NCBI GenBank assembly: GCA_947396885.1
Contig: OX377203.1
Location: forward strand, 11,682,844-11,746,843
Source of the DNA: Heligmosomoides polygyrus polygyrus
Lineage: Eukaryota; Nematoda; Chromadorea; Rhabditida; Heligmosomidae
Direction: 5' to 3'
DNA: 64,000 bases
Shown here piece after piece: positions 31,013 through 43,189 of the stretch. Both the position numbers and the translations under genes were made by a program. Below the pieces are notes generated by a model, which worked only from the letters and a program-made list of their open reading frames with translations, did not search any database and had not been told where the DNA came from. How positions within the stretch are numbered: position 1 is the first letter of the stretch; every line of letters begins with the position of its first letter.

Positions 31013-31672
31013 GTTATGTGGGTACAAGTCGCTTAGGTGAGCAGCGGAGCGGGGGTGCGGTAACGGCAGAGCACCGACCGTACTCACGCACTGTACCGTA
31101 ATCACTCCAGCCAATCAAGCCCAAACGAACACGCCCCTTCTATGGCACTGCGGGGCTCAGCCGCACAGGCATCGATCATCGGTCAGCTGTTAGATTGGAG
31201 AGGGGGTTGAAACGAGGCATGCGGAGGAACTCCGCCACGCGGTTCATCTAAGCTAAACGTGATGAAATGGCCTACAACCCGGAGTTCCTTCCCTTGCCAA
31301 AGCCGTGCCTGAAGGGCACGTCTGCGTCTATTTGGGAAGTTCAACAAACTCGCCACGGATGTCACCCAAGCTACACGTGCTGAAATGGCCCACAACCCGG
31401 AGTTCCTTCCCTTGCCTAGTCGTGCCAGAAGGGCACGTCTGCGTCCATATGGGAAGTTCAACCAGCCCCGTCACGGGGACCACCTAAACTACATGTGTTA
31501 AAATGGCCCACCTGGTCACTACCAACCTCGAAGGCAGTACCTCGCAGAGGAGGCGCATTCGATCGATGCCGTGGCTGCCGCGATTACGGTAGAAGTAACG
31601 ACGAGTTCGCCGCACCCCGCCGCCGTCACCGCACCCTCCGCTGATCACCTCCGCGACATGTACCGTTATGTG
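31013..31672. mobile_element. hAT-like non-autonomous element with 8-bp target duplication
   Basis: The 644-bp element 31021-31664 has ends GGTACAAGTCGC and GCGACATGTACC and is flanked by GTTATGTG on both sides. A' shows the empty site with a single such octamer. Inside, 31210-31510 holds two to three imperfect copies of a roughly 121-bp unit (ACAACCCGGAGTTCCTTCCC). Eight-bp duplications are typical of hAT elements. Confidence 0.8.
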
Positions 31673-31689
31673 TACATCTTTCTGCAGAA

Positions 31690-31880
31690 TATTACTAGCC
31701 GAATATTATGATCCACGTCGTGAAGACGCGTCGTGGGAGTGCAGAAGCGCGCCATTACTGCTACCGTAATCGCAGCAGCCAATCAGGAGCCGCGCCTTGC
31801 AGCTGAGCCCATGCCTGCCCTATTGCCTGCCGAGGTTACGGTAGAAGCAACGTCGCGTTCCGTACCACTGGTCATTCGTA
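31690..31880. mobile_element. MITE related to 40850-41040 and 51170-51360
   Basis: The core has CGCAGCAGCCAATCAGG flanked by inverted TACGGTAG and CTACCGTAAT words. The same core with GCGGTGCGGGAA-type ends occurs at 51170-51360. Confidence 0.5.
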
Positions 31881-32179
31881 AATTAAATTTTACATTGAAC
31901 TGGTCATTCTTAAAATAAATTTTACACGTTCCACGTTAAATTCGACACTCTTCTAAGCTAGGCTAAGAAAAAAATGAAAACAAAGCCAATTCTTCCAAAT
32001 TAAAATGGGTTTCTTCTGCATTAAACCAGAGGCTTTCCAAAAATGTTTGAATAATTTTTTGTTCTTCTTTTGAAGTTTTAATTCAGTTACCAAAAAGCAA
32101 TCGCTTTGTTTGAAATTTTATAAATATTTTCTTTTCAGAGGAAAAACAATGATTTAAAAATTGTTTTGAAGAAAAGGAA

Positions 32180-32530
32180 GAGGGCCATTTTATATGGTTA
32201 AAACAGAGATTGCGCCACGCTCCCGTCTGAAACCTTGCGAATTTTATTCGATTGATAGCAAATTTTCTGTTTACGTGCAGTTTCATACCTGCAAGCGGTG
32301 GTATGTTAACAATTGCAAAAACCAGACATGTTCCAGCTTTCTTGCTGCATGTAGGCAGTACTTACACGGTCAATCAAATAAACCTTGCGGCTTGCTTTTC
32401 GAGTGCATAACGCAATCCGGTCTTTTAATCCACTACATGATGATTGCTGCCTTGTTGCGTTTCAAATGGAATTGAGTAAAGCTGTCCTTTATCTCTTTAT
32501 CCTTTATTTTTTCCAAAAAATAAAATTTTT
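32180..32530 (+). mobile_element. SINE-related sequence with the common tail
   Basis: It ends GAGTAAAGCTGTCCTTTATC, matching the tail of the 18456 SINE; the upstream body differs. The inverse copy in A' is 39840-40150. Confidence 0.45.
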
Positions 32531-32878
32531 ATAAAATTATCACACTTGTTGGGGCGGCTAAAAGTAAAAAATTCCAAAGAAACTTCTTCCAAATTTTTTA
32601 TTGAACAAAATATTATTCTAGCCATCTTAGTGAGTCTGTAATTTAATCTGCCTTAAGGTTATTTCGATTTGGAAGAGTACGCTTTGTTTTGCAAAGTCCG
32701 AGGGCTGAAAATGTCCAATTTGATTCGAAAACTGTCCAATTCAACGTGAAAATGGTATGTTTAAGATAGAAAGTCAATACAGTGGTGGTTAGGAGTAAAG
32801 AATACTCTGATGGGGAGAGCTCCACCAAACCAGGACTCAAACCAGACCTCATCTCGATTCTAGAGACAGGGTACTTAC

Positions 32879-33092
32879 CTCCTCCTCCTGGCTCTCATCA
32901 GCGATCCTGCAGCACTAACACAGTTTGCAGGTGCGACTGCTTTGAAGGAACAAAAAAGTGAAAAACCACTTACGTCCGTCTCGAATATCTGCAGTATTTC
33001 TCTGAGTCGTCGAATCTTACGGGCAGATTCGGGTTTGTTAGCTCAAACTTCGCAGCTTCCACCGCGTCACCGACTATGTTGCAGTCCAACGT
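32879..33092 (-). pseudogene. Two exons of an unrecognised gene, copy in A (stop in second exon)
   Basis: Exon 33092-32974 has an intact TTTGCAG acceptor and reads TLDCNIVGDAVEAAKFEL then LPVRFDDSEKYCRYSRR before GTAAGT. The next, 32936-32879, meets TAG after RTCKLC where A' reads on (RTCRLCQCCRIADESQEE). So A has kept the acceptor but lost the frame. Confidence 0.5.
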
Positions 33093-33385
33093 CTGCAAAT
33101 ATAAGACCATACAGGGTATTCGCAAGACCTCGCCTTCTGTTACTGATGTCCTAGTCATGCTTCGTAGTTTGCACGTTCAGTGCGTTGCGTTATGAATGAG
33201 AGCAAGGTATGGTTGAGCTGCTTGGACTGAAATTTCTCTGCGACCGTCACCAAGTTATAGCTCAGGTGTGGATTTTGTCGAGTCTCGACCACCTAATTTT
33301 TTCGCTGATAGAATGATTCGACTGGTGGCCAGTCGGCAAAAGTGTGCTGATTTGAACGGTGCTTATTTCGACTGAATCCGATGAG

Positions 33386-34522
33386 ATTTGAGAAAGTTAC
33401 GGTAGTCCAAAGTGGAGCACTCAAAACGCTGAGAACTTTCCGGACAACCTAATGAACATACGGTATCATGGAGTAAGAGGTGAGAGGAGAGGGGATGAGA
33501 GGAGACGACAGACAGCAGGCGAGGCCAGATGACATTCGGGTCTGGGCGACGTAGATGATTCTCATGTAGCAGAGCGCTTTCACCCGTATATCGCAAGAGA
33601 GGGTGCGGATTCGGTATAGCCCAAACTTCCACTCATCCAGTAAAGCTATCTGTCGTCAAACCGACTCATGATCTATATTTTTCACGTAGAATTATTGTAT
33701 GACTTGTAGTAATCTTTTCAGCTGTAATTTGTAATCGATAGCATTTGTTTCACAGACTTCGAGCAAGAATGTTTTGAGAACAATGCCGCTCGTCGGCTTT
33801 ATCTTCTCCATCTTACAGTACGAACCGTACTTAAATGTCGTGAGGAGGAGGAGCGGGGCTCTCTCGCAGTTCTTTTGCACTGTCGCCATCTGAAGCCACA
33901 AGTTCCGCTCCTCTTTCCACAAGTTTCGACTTTAGGAAAAGGTTGGTCGATTTTGTTGGCTGTAACTTTTTGGTTGATCATTTTTTTGTTAATAAATTTG
34001 AATACTTAAACTGAGTCTTTTTATCAAACTTAGGAATAGACCGCGTGGCAGACATTAACAAGTGGGTACCACAAGTTCGCTTAGGATCACCCCAACACTG
34101 AATTCACTACACTATCTTCGAGTTCGAGAACATCGCCATAGGAGAAGAAGAGGAGGTGAAGAAGGCGCTGTTGAGAAAGCGCTCGGTCATTTTGGTTGCC
34201 ATGCTGTGGTCATACTGAAATGTTTTGAAGGAAGCCGCTGTGAACGAAGTTTGATGCTGAATAGGAAATTTTATCGTTTTAATGTTCTCTAGCCAATTGT
34301 TGAGCATAAAATTGACTTACAAGATTTTTTCCGATGTCGCGGTGGTACTCTTCCATAAGCTCAAGCTGCCATTCAGGTCCACTACCCTCGCAGTTAACTG
34401 AATTCAACAGCTTCGCTAAGATTTCGTTTTGGACGGACCTTTTTAAAAGATACATTTTGGCTTGGACAAGTTTGTTTTCACATTTACAATGGGTAACGGG
34501 TGAGAAGTGCACCTGATGCACA
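33386..34522 (-). CDS. Unrecognised gene G, exons with cysteine-containing N-terminal part
   Basis: Exon 34522-34321 follows GGTTTCAG and reads CKCENKLVQAKMYLLKRS then LELMEEYHRDIGKNL before GTAAGT. The exon from 34256 reads FKTFQYDHSMATKMTERF. In A it is split near 34126 by about 470 bp; in A' the frame runs through to LLDEWKFGLYRIRTLS. After the split (from about 33655) A continues the same frame, ending at a mariner terminus near 33455. I do not recognise the protein. Confidence 0.4.
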
Positions 34523-34712
34523 CTGAAACCATGAGCTTACTGCCCCTAACGATTTTTAAAGTTTTGACTTCTCAAAAAAAGATTCGAAATTAGCACTGGT
34601 GAGTCCACTGAACAAAATTGACCCAGACTGTTCTTACAGTGCCGGTTTAGACCCGCAGATTAGAGATTGACTCTCAGGGAAGTATCTCTCATTGTAAATT
34701 CTAACATGTCGC

Positions 34713-35379
34713 TTACTTCGCTTCGCCGAGACGACGCTTGCCAGTGGAAGTAACAACGCCTGAAGAAAAAATGGAAGGCGGTTTGGAAAACCCTCTCAAT
34801 GTAGATAATTCTTTGAAGAAGAACTTACTATGATAAGAAACATCGCGGCTTCTTCGCGCAGGACAATCCAGCGATTCTGTACTGCGCTCGTTCTGAAGTG
34901 GGTTTATATTCAGTGCACTCTCCCGTAATAATCGAAACCCTGCCCACGCGCTTGCCTCATGCGATATGGTTCGAGGCTTCTAAGCAATGTTTGAGTGGAG
35001 CGTAGTGCCAATATTCATCAACTTTATTATTGCCACCAAAAGTGCATCTTCGTGGATCTGTTTGCGAAAAGCTTGTTTTCGTTTGTGTCGCTCATCAAAA
35101 CGCATTGAATGTCAGTACACAGCGGAGTGTGCGTAATCATGACCTACTATCTACGACTTTGCGACTTCTGGCGATTTTGGATCGTAAGTCCTTAAATTTT
35201 CGTAAACGTGGACGGCTTTATCGCGGGTGGCTGCTGCTGCCCTAGAGGTCTTCTGGCTGGTGGTTAAGGATCCTCTCGAATCCTCTGCTCACCTTCCTCT
35301 TTTTGTTGAGTGCCACGCGGATTTCGACCTTGTGGATCATGCGCGAGTGTGTCGTTCTTCAAACTTGGGTAATTAAACC
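34713..35379 (-). pseudogene. SL1-tagged gene-like unit, copy in B (frames broken)
   Basis: The unit starts with an SL1 sequence at 35379-35358 and ends with an exon 34759-34713 reading VVTSTGKRRLGEAK before TAA. Between is an exon ending MFLII, then an intron with GTAAGT and TTTCTTCAG at 34828-34760. The main frame that is open in B' (56799-57155) has stops here. Finding both an SL1 and an intron means it is not a simple processed copy. Product unknown. Confidence 0.4.
35358..35379 (-). other. Genomic SL1 sequence (21 of 22), copy in B
   Basis: Minus strand reads AATTACCCAAGTTTGAA at the 3' end of an otherwise exact SL1. It is matched at 56782 in B'. Confidence 0.7.
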
Positions 35380-35389
35380 TTTACTTACT

Positions 35390-36000
35390 GATCTCCATTT
35401 AAAAAGAGCAATTAATAAAATACAGATGATGAGCAGAATTAAAACCACACTGGAGGCCTTTTGGATCCATTCTAAAAACCCAAAAATTAACCGGAAAGAA
35501 GAATGTCTCGCTATCACCAGCGAACTTTCCCCGTTTTTGGGACTCTGTGGGCTGACCTAGGCTTGGGCCACAGTCTGACCTAGGTCAGTGCGAGGGCAGT
35601 AACTGCCCTATATAAACCAATACCTCCAAACACAGACACGACTTAAATACCGACTGCCTAGCTTGTGGTCTCACAACCATCCACTTCTGTGGATCTACCC
35701 AAGGTCGGTTCTTTGCACTTAATCTCTTTGGTTTGCTGAGTAGTACTTCACCAACTTTCCTGTAGGGTTTTGTCGAGGGATTTGGTCGTTCAACTTTGTG
35801 AATGTTCTCTCTCATTTAGGCCCTTGAAGAAGGCGATTTTGCCGAAACGTCGGCCAATAAACGGATTTCCCAATCTCGAGTGGCTAATCAGTATCAACAA
35901 GCAACAAACACCGATGCCGAGATTCAATGATAGTCGGACCTGGAGAATTAAAACCCTTTAAAGATGCAAGGAATCGAGGGAGCAAGACATATACCACACA
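35390..36000 (+). mobile_element. Penelope-like element tail, copy in B
   Basis: 35430-35560 encodes KTTLEAFWIHSKNPKINRKE and LAITSELSPF, the end of a GIY-YIG domain, followed by a stop. At 35821-35855 CTTGAAGA, a GGC/GCC stem and GAAACG form a hammerhead-like core as at 6326-6290. It continues into a terminal-repeat-like AATAAACGGATTTCCC region. Confidence 0.6.
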
Positions 36001-36003
36001 TAT

Positions 36004-36070
36004 GATGGGGTTTCGACAGTGCGACTGGTTCAAATGATATATGAACCAGTCGCACTGTCGAAACCCCATC
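36004..36070. repeat. Perfect hairpin, 29-bp arms
   Basis: GATGGGGTTTCGACAGTGCG begins the left arm (36004-36032); the right arm (36042-36070) is its exact inverse; the loop is 9 bases. It sits between the Penelope-like tail and the CR1-like fragment. The B' copy (56084-56150) has one arm mismatch. Confidence 0.85.
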
Positions 36071-36840
36071 TTACAAGCTAAGAGGTGTCACTTTGGAAAC
36101 AACTCCTGACGTTCGCGATCTTGGTCTTCTAATATCTAAGGACCTGAGTTTTGATTTGCATTATAAAGCATTGGTCAAGAAAGCTAACTACCGCATCTAC
36201 AACCTTTTTTCAAGCACTGAAGAGCAGAGATCCTCAAATCCTTCTGCGGGCGTAAAGACATATGTGGACCCATAGTAGAGTGTGGAACAACAGTTTTCAA
36301 TCCTTCGAAGAGAAAAGACATTCTTCTTTTAGTAAATGTTCAGAATAGTTTCACTCGTAAGCTGATGATGAGGTGCTACGGGAATAACTATTATCAGATG
36401 CTAAATAGTGCTGAGAGAGCTGAGATATTAGGTTTACCAAGCCTTTTCATAAGAAGGAAAAGAGCTGACCTCCTCATGATGTTTGAAATACTCACTGGTA
36501 GGGTTTCTATAAATCCATTCAGTTTTTTTTGGCACTAGGCTAAAAAGAAGCATAAGAGGGAAACTTAGACTTTATGTTTCAGTGGCAAAATCGCGAGCCC
36601 GCGAAAGCTTTTTCACCTACCGAGATTTAAGGAAGTTCAATCACATTTTGAGAACAACTGGGGAAGTCTTAGGTCTATCCTTGCATGTTTTCAAAAAGCT
36701 GCTTTTACGTGTACAGTGGGTGCCTTCAATTGTATTTACTTGTTTTTGATTGAGTTTGTTGGTTTTTTTATTCTAACTTTGTATTTTCACGTGTGGCCTT
36801 AGTCCACGGCATGAATGAATAAATGAATATATAAATATGC
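36071..36840 (+). mobile_element. CR1/Jockey-like LINE fragment, copy in B
   Basis: Frames read DVRDLGLLISKDLSFDLHYK, VKKANYRIYNLF, then GLPSLFIRRKRADLLMMFEI, the C-terminal part of a CR1-type reverse transcriptase, with frameshifts. The 3' end is TGAATGAATAAATG-type sequence. Confidence 0.7.
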
Positions 36841-37096
36841 GCGGCCACTCGGGAGCGACCGTACGGGCGAATGGGTTCTTTTGTTTACGCTACAGTGAGG
36901 ATGCCGGATGAGTTACGTAATCAACGAAGAAACAGCTGGGAGTTTCGGCTACAGTGAGAGGAAGACGAGCCATGCTAAGTGATCTACACAGAAAAAACAT
37001 GGGAGTGGCGCCCAGAGTCCCTATACGGCTCACTGATTGAACATATGGACACTTGCGGATTGCGGACTGGTAGTAGGAGCTAGATGACTGGTAATA
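36841..37096. other. No gene recognised
   Basis: Sequence between the LINE end and the mariner, matched in B'. Confidence 0.4.
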
Positions 37097-38362
37097 TAAG
37101 GGTGTCCGGTTTAGTTTAGAATTTTTGATGCATCCAAATAAAATGACACATCTTCTCACAGGTTCCAAGTTATATCATGTTACTGTACATCCTTATAGAT
37201 AATATGGTTGTGATCTAAACTTCAGTCAATACAGTTGCCTTCCTCCCTAAGTTACGAAAATCCGTCAGTCTTATCTGTCTAGCCGAACTGACTACTGCAT
37301 CATTTTGCTTCGATGCTTCCTCTCCGGCTTCAACTCAACCGAGGCCCATCAGCAGGTTGTGTTTCTGATGGGTCCCGAGTCCCCTCTCCGTTGCTACGGT
37401 GTACCTCTGGTTCGATCGATTTGCAAAAGGAGACGTCACCCTCGACGATGCTGCTCGATCCGGACGATCTCAATCGAGAAGCACAACGGTCGTCCTCGCG
37501 TCTGTTCAAGCTAATCCGGCTAAGTCTGCACGAGATATAGAGGAAGACGGGCACTACTAAACCCACTATCCATGATATCCTCACTCGATCCGGTCTTTTG
37601 GCGAGGCGACCTCATACCGTACCTCACGATCTGACAGCCACCGAGCAAAACACACTCGTGAAGGTCTGCTCTTGTCTACTCTCCCTCTAGCGAACGACGG
37701 CATGGACTGAGACGATAGTGACCATGGATAAAAAGTGAATAACGTACAGCAATCCGGACAGAAAGCTACAGTGGCTGCCTCGCTATAAGGACCCACAGCC
37801 CATCCCAAGGAGAGATATCCACGGCAAGAAGCACCTGCTGTCTTTGTACTACTGTAGCAAGAGTGTCGTTTACTACGAGGTCCTACCGGCTGGGCAGTCG
37901 ATTGAAGTCAACCTCTTCTCCTCACAGCTGGTAGAGGTGGAGTCCAGGTAACCCGCTGAGCACATGTACAATGACAAGATTGATCTTCCGATGGATAATG
38001 CAAGGCCACACTCAGCAAAGACGACCCAGAGCCAGCTAGAGAAGCTAAACATCGTCTGGCTACCCCACCCACCTTACTCACCGGATCTCTCTCCCTGTGA
38101 TTTTCACGCTTTCCGAAGTCTCGAGCACATCTGCCGTGGACGGCAGTTTCACAACAACGACGACATCGCACGCCCAGTCGACGAATTGGCAGCGTCACTC
38201 CCTGGTTCTTTTTTGAGAGAGCCATTTGTCTCTCTGCCCGAACGATGGAGGAAGGTTGTGGCCACCATTGGATCATTGTTGATTGACTAGGCCTTTGTTC
38301 AGTTGTACTTTGAATACAATAAAAGTTCTGAATTTTCTCAAAACTTTCCGGACACCCTGATA
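37095..38362 (+). mobile_element. Mariner transposon, decayed, copy in B
   Basis: Ends with GGTGTCCGG (37101) and CCGGACACCC (to 38358), flanked by TA. The best frame, 37964-38290, reads MDNARPHSAKTTQSQLEKLN and PPYSPDLSPCDFHAF with PERWRKVVATIG near the end. The N-terminal half is broken by stops. The inverse copy is at 54050-55058. Confidence 0.8.
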
Positions 38363-38542
38363 GCGATCCAGGAGGTGTCGCTATAGTCTTTAATCACCAG
38401 ACACTCACACCTAGCGCGCTCCAGTTTGAGTATACTCAGCTTAAGCTTATGGAAGAGTACCACCTCGACATCGGAAAGAATCTTGTAGGTCAATTTTATG
38501 CTCAACAATTGGCTAAAGAACATTAAAACGATAAAATTTCCT

Positions 38543-38881
38543 ATTCAGCATCACGCTTCGTTCACAGCGGCTTCCTTCAAAACATTTCAGTATGACCACA
38601 GTATGGCAACCAAAATGACCGAGCGCTTTTTCAACAGCGCCTTCTTCACCTCTTCTTCTTCCCCCATCCCGATGTTCTCAAACTCGAGTATAGCTTTACT
38701 GGATGAATGGAAGTTTGGGCTATACCGAATCCGTACCCTGTCTTCCGATATACGGGTGAAAGCGCTCTGCTACTCTGCTACATCAGAATTATCTACATCG
38801 TTCAGACCCGAATGTCATCTGGCCTCGCCTGCTGTCTGTCGTCTCCTCTCATCCCCTCTCCTCTCACCTCTTACTCCATGA
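38543..38881 (+). CDS. Gene G second exon, A' copy, uninterrupted
   Basis: The frame reads FTAASFKTFQYDHSMATKMT, then SSIALLDEWKFGLYRIRTLS and continues to about 38881. It lacks the 470-bp interruption seen in A. Product unknown. Confidence 0.35.
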   Translation: MQHHASFTAASFKTFQYDHSMATKMTERFFNSAFFTSSSSPIPMFSNSSIALLDEWKFGLYRIRTLSSDIRVKALCYSATSELSTSFRPECHLASPAVCRLLSSPLLSPLTP

Positions 38882-39254
38882 TACCGTATGTTCATTAGGT
38901 TGTCTGGAGAGTTCTCAGCGTTTTGAGTGCTCCACTTTGGACTATCGTAACTTTCTCAAATCTCATCGGATTCAGTCGAAATAAGCACCGTTCGAATCAG
39001 CACACTTTTGCCGACTGGCCACCAGTCGAATCATTCTATCAGCGAAAAAATTAGGTGGTCGAGACTCTACAAAATCCACACCTAAGCTATAACTTGATGA
39101 TGGTCGCAGAGAAATTTCAGTCCAAGCAGCTCAACCATACCTCGCTCTCATTCATAGCGCAACGCGCTGAACGTGCAAACTACGAAGCATGACTAGCACA
39201 TCAGTAACAGAAGGCGAGGTCTTGCGAATACCCTGTACGGTCTTATATTTGCAA

Positions 39255-39465
39255 ACGTTGGACTGCAACATAGTTGGTGACGCGGTGGAAGCTGCGAAGT
39301 TTGAGCTAGCAAACCCGAATCTGCCCGTAAGATTCGACGACTCAGAGAAATACTGCAGATATTCGAGACGGACGTAAGTGATTTTTCGCTTTTTTGTTCC
39401 TTCAAAACAGTCGCACCTGCAGACTATGTCAGTGCTGCAGGATCGCTGATGAGAGCCAGGAGGAG
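39255..39465 (+). pseudogene. Exon pair of the unrecognised gene, A' copy (acceptor lost)
   Basis: Exon 39255-39373 reads TLDCNIVGDAVEAAKFEL, but its acceptor is TTTGCAA instead of TTTGCAG. Exon 39411-39465 stays open (RTCRLCQCCRIADESQEE) before GTAGTA. So A' lost the splice site where A lost the frame. Confidence 0.5.
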
Positions 39466-41216
39466 GTAGTAAGTACCCTGTCTCTAGAATCGAGATGAGG
39501 CCTGGTCTGAGTCCTGGTTTGGTGGAGCTCTCCCCATCAGAGTATTCTTCACTCGCAACCACCACTGTATTGACTTTCTATCTTAAACATACCATTTTCA
39601 CGTTGAATTGGACAGTTTTCGAATCAAATTGGACATTTTCAGCTTTCGGACTTTGCAAAACAAAGCGTACTCTTCCAAATTGAAATAACCTTAAGGCAGG
39701 TTAAATTACAGACTCACTAAGATGGCTAGAATAATATTTTGTTCAATAAAAAATTTGGAAGAAGTTTCTTTGGAATTTTTTACTTTTAGCTGCCCCAACA
39801 AGTGTGATAATTTTATAAAAATTTTATTTTTGGAAAAATAAAAGGATAAAGAGATAGAGGACAGCTTTACTCAATTCCATTTGAAGGCAACAAGGCAGCA
39901 ATCATGTAGTGGATTAAAAGACCGGATTGCGTTATGCACTCGAAAAGCAAGCCGCAAGGTTTATCTGATTGACCGTGTAAGTACTGCCTACATGCAGCAA
40001 GAAAGCTGGAACATGTCTGGTTTTTACAATTGTTAACATACCACCGCTTGCAGGTATGAAACTGCACGTAAACAGAAAATTTGCTATCAATCGAATAAAA
40101 TTCGCAAGGTTTCGGACGGGAGCGTGTCGCAATCTCTGTTTTGGATCATAAAATGGCCGTCTTCCTTCTCTTCAAAACAATTTTCAAATCATTGTTTTTC
40201 TCTGAAAAGAAAATATTTATAAAAACTCAAACGAAGCGCTTGCTTTTTGGTAACTGAATTAAAACTTCAAAAGAAGTTATACTAAATAGCCTCTTGAACA
40301 AAAAATTATTCGAGCATTTTTGGAAACCTCTGGTTTAATGTAGAAGAAGCCCATTTTAATTTGGAAGAGTTCGCTTTGTTTTCAAACGTCTTAGACTAGC
40401 TATGAAGAGTGTCGAATTTAACGTGAAACGTGTAAAATTTAATTTAAAAATGACCAGTTTGATTTCAAAGTGTCTCGTTCGACGTGAAAATGGTGTATAA
40501 TAAAATAAAAGTTAAAATTAGTAAACCCAACAAAAAAATTGAATCGTGTCGCCCCCATTTTTTCAGACGAAGCACAATGTTACAACGCCTCCTCGGTGGT
40601 TTGTCAATGAAGATGGAAACGTTGTACTTTTTCCGGAGTGTCAAGAAATGTAAATGAATGAATTATAAATGAAACTTATAAATCGTCATTATAAGCGATA
40701 CTTGTGTACTAAACGAGTAAGCATACCACAGGTAAGCCTGAGATTCATGTATTAAACTAGTAAGCATGGCACAGGGTAAGCCTACCCCGCATGGGCTATC
40801 GAAAGCGATTATTTGGTTTCCATCAACATCTTCGGTAAATAATAAATGTACATGCCGCGAAGCGGTGGTACGGAACGCGACGTTGCTCCTACTGTAACCG
40901 CAGCAGCCAATCAGGCAGGCATGGGCTCGGCTACAAGCGCGGCTCCTGATTGGCTGTCGCGATTACGGTAGCAGTAATGGCGGGCTTCTGCACTCCCACG
41001 ACGCGTCTTCACGACGTGGATCATAATATTCGGCTAGTAATATTCTGCAGAAATATGTACACATAACACGTTGCCGGAAGTTAGTCGATGCTGATCAAGA
41101 CTGACTTCAGATAATCTTCTATTGATTTTAAGCGTTGTAAAATGAGAGCTCAAAATAGTAGTTGTTCATTTTTCAACAGAACAAAATGTTGTTTGAATTT
41201 TATCACTTTATTCCAG

Positions 41217-41331
41217 GCACAACGACGACGGCAAGTTCGGCGAGACGGTTGTCAGAGGACTTTTCGATCATATGCCTAAAGAAACGGTACCGTATTTACA
41301 GTTAGAACTGCGGAGGATTATGGACAATTGA
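41217..41331 (+). CDS. Terminal exon of the unrecognised gene, A' copy
   Basis: After TTATTCCAG the frame reads HNDDGKFGETVVRGLFDHMP and ends MDN before TGA, as at 30749-30863. A second frame of 91 codons (41333-41608) also has a copy in A, but it starts just past this stop and has no acceptor. Confidence 0.45.
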
Positions 41332-43189
41332 TTTGCCGTTGCAGCTCAAGAAGACCGCCGAGGAAATAGGACCGACAACCTACGGCTGTACAGCGATGTA
41401 CTCTGATTACTACAGAATGGGCAAGCATGCCCACATTCACCTCATATGCCTCTACAGGTGGGGCATTTTTGGTAATCTAAATGCGTTAGTAGCACACCAA
41501 AGCTTCAACGCATGTTTCCAGGAAAACATACATAGAACAGAGATGCTTCGCATATTGAGGAGCTACCAAATCTTCCCTTCGTGGCAATGTTCTTTCAATA
41601 AAGGTTGATTATAACAGTTGACACCGCATCAGTATATGAAAGCTAACACGTCAGACAGAGAAAATCAGATAATAATTAATAGAATGTATAGAAGTATTAG
41701 GTTGTCGGACTATACATGTCGTTTTTGCTCAAAAAGAAACGCGCGCCACAACTGTTACGGTCAAGAACGTTACCGTATCCGGCTACAAGTAGAGACACAT
41801 CGACAGATCAGAAACATTAGCCTTTCCCATAGGCTTTGTAAGGTTCACCTCTTTGGTGGATGGATCCTTGGCGACCTTAAGTTGAGAGGCTTTAGAGGAT
41901 GGAATGTTCAGCTGATGAATGGGAATGTTACCGTACTATAACATTACAAAGCCTATGGGAAAGACTGATGTTTATGTTCAGCCTATGTGTCTCGACTTGT
42001 AGCCGGATACGGCATTCTTCTTGACCGTACCCAGGATGAGAATGACAATACTTTAATACAAGAGATATATCCATGACAATTGCTCCGACACGCCTGACGG
42101 CGTGTCTCGCACTTGCGCTCTGCGCGCGACTTTTCAGTACCACTGACCTAAAGAAAGTAGTGTTGGTCAAACTCAAAATTCGTTAACATCTAGGACCTGC
42201 TGTGTACTACATCGGCGCCAAACCGTTCACCACTTCGGTACCTTTCACAACAGACATTTCTCCAGACTCTCCAATAACGTCATTAGTTTGTGCTGCGCAG
42301 TACTTCTGTCCCTCAGGTTGCTCCTGATCAACCATTCTCACGCTCAACAGCACTCGTTACAGAACATTGTTGACACGCCTTTCAAGTCCGGGCGCTAGGT
42401 TCCCCCTCACTCGTTTCTTTTTTTTCTAGATCTAATTGCTGGTCCGTCTTTACTGATCTTCCCCCGCCCCACCTTCCTGGTCCCAACTCCTCGCCCACTT
42501 CCTTTTTTCTACTATTGCCCACCCCTACTTGTCCCTTCTTGCAGGCTTCCCCGTCCTGGTCCCTCCAGGTTGTTCCTTTCCTTGCTGGTCGCTCACCAGG
42601 TCCACCCTACAGGTCCCCCTTGCATCCCTTCTCCACCAGCCCTCAGTGGTCCTCCCATGCTCACGGCAGACGTCGGTGAGGACGCAGAGGAGTATCTCGC
42701 GCGGGTGACATTTTCCGTTCAACATGGGATAATGCTTGAATTTTGAAAGGGACCGCTCGTCACACGACGTCGGTGACGTCTCACTCTGATGCTTGTTGTA
42801 CGACGTGCTGGGAAACGCGTGCAGATGCCGCTGTGTCTAGCAGGAGGAGGCTGTGCTTCCTCGGCTGCAGCAGCATCTTATGTTGAATTTTGAATGCGGC
42901 CGCTCGTCGTACGACGACGTTGTCATCTCCTCTGACTCCAGTCGCTTATTACGTGACCTAGGGGACCCGGCTTCCGGATCCAGGCGCTCAGAAACGCCCG
43001 CAGACGCCGTTGTGTCAAGCAGGAGGAAGCTACGCGCCCTCTGCTGCAACAACATTCCATGTTGAATGGCAAACGTTGCCCGCGCGAGGTACGCTGAGGC
43101 TTCGCAATGGATTCCATGAGATTGCGACCGGTTCAATGAGGCGTATCTCAGGCAGGTTTAGAACCTTCGTGAGGTACGCCTCATCATCT

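Larger units (their letters stand above)
28335..34368. repeat. Inverted arm A (partner A' at 38442-43725)
   Basis: Reading inward, A matches the reverse complement of A' across mariner, minisatellite, hairpin MITE, SINE and exon sequences. The outer edge is in the mariner fragment at about 28335/43725 and the inner edge at about 34368/38442. A is longer by two insertions: 31021-31672 and about 33655-34126. Confidence 0.85.
34369..38441. repeat. Spacer B of the A/A' palindrome (inverted copy B' at 53962-58185)
   Basis: B contains, in order, part of gene G, an SL1-tagged minus-strand gene, a Penelope-like tail, a 29-bp-arm hairpin, a CR1-like fragment and a mariner. B' carries all of these in reverse order and orientation. 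Confidence 0.85.

Noticed and set aside
31183..31461. Repeated-protein frame on the minus strand
   Set aside because: The protein repeat is produced by the roughly 121-bp DNA tandem repeat inside the hAT-like element; no other coding signal.
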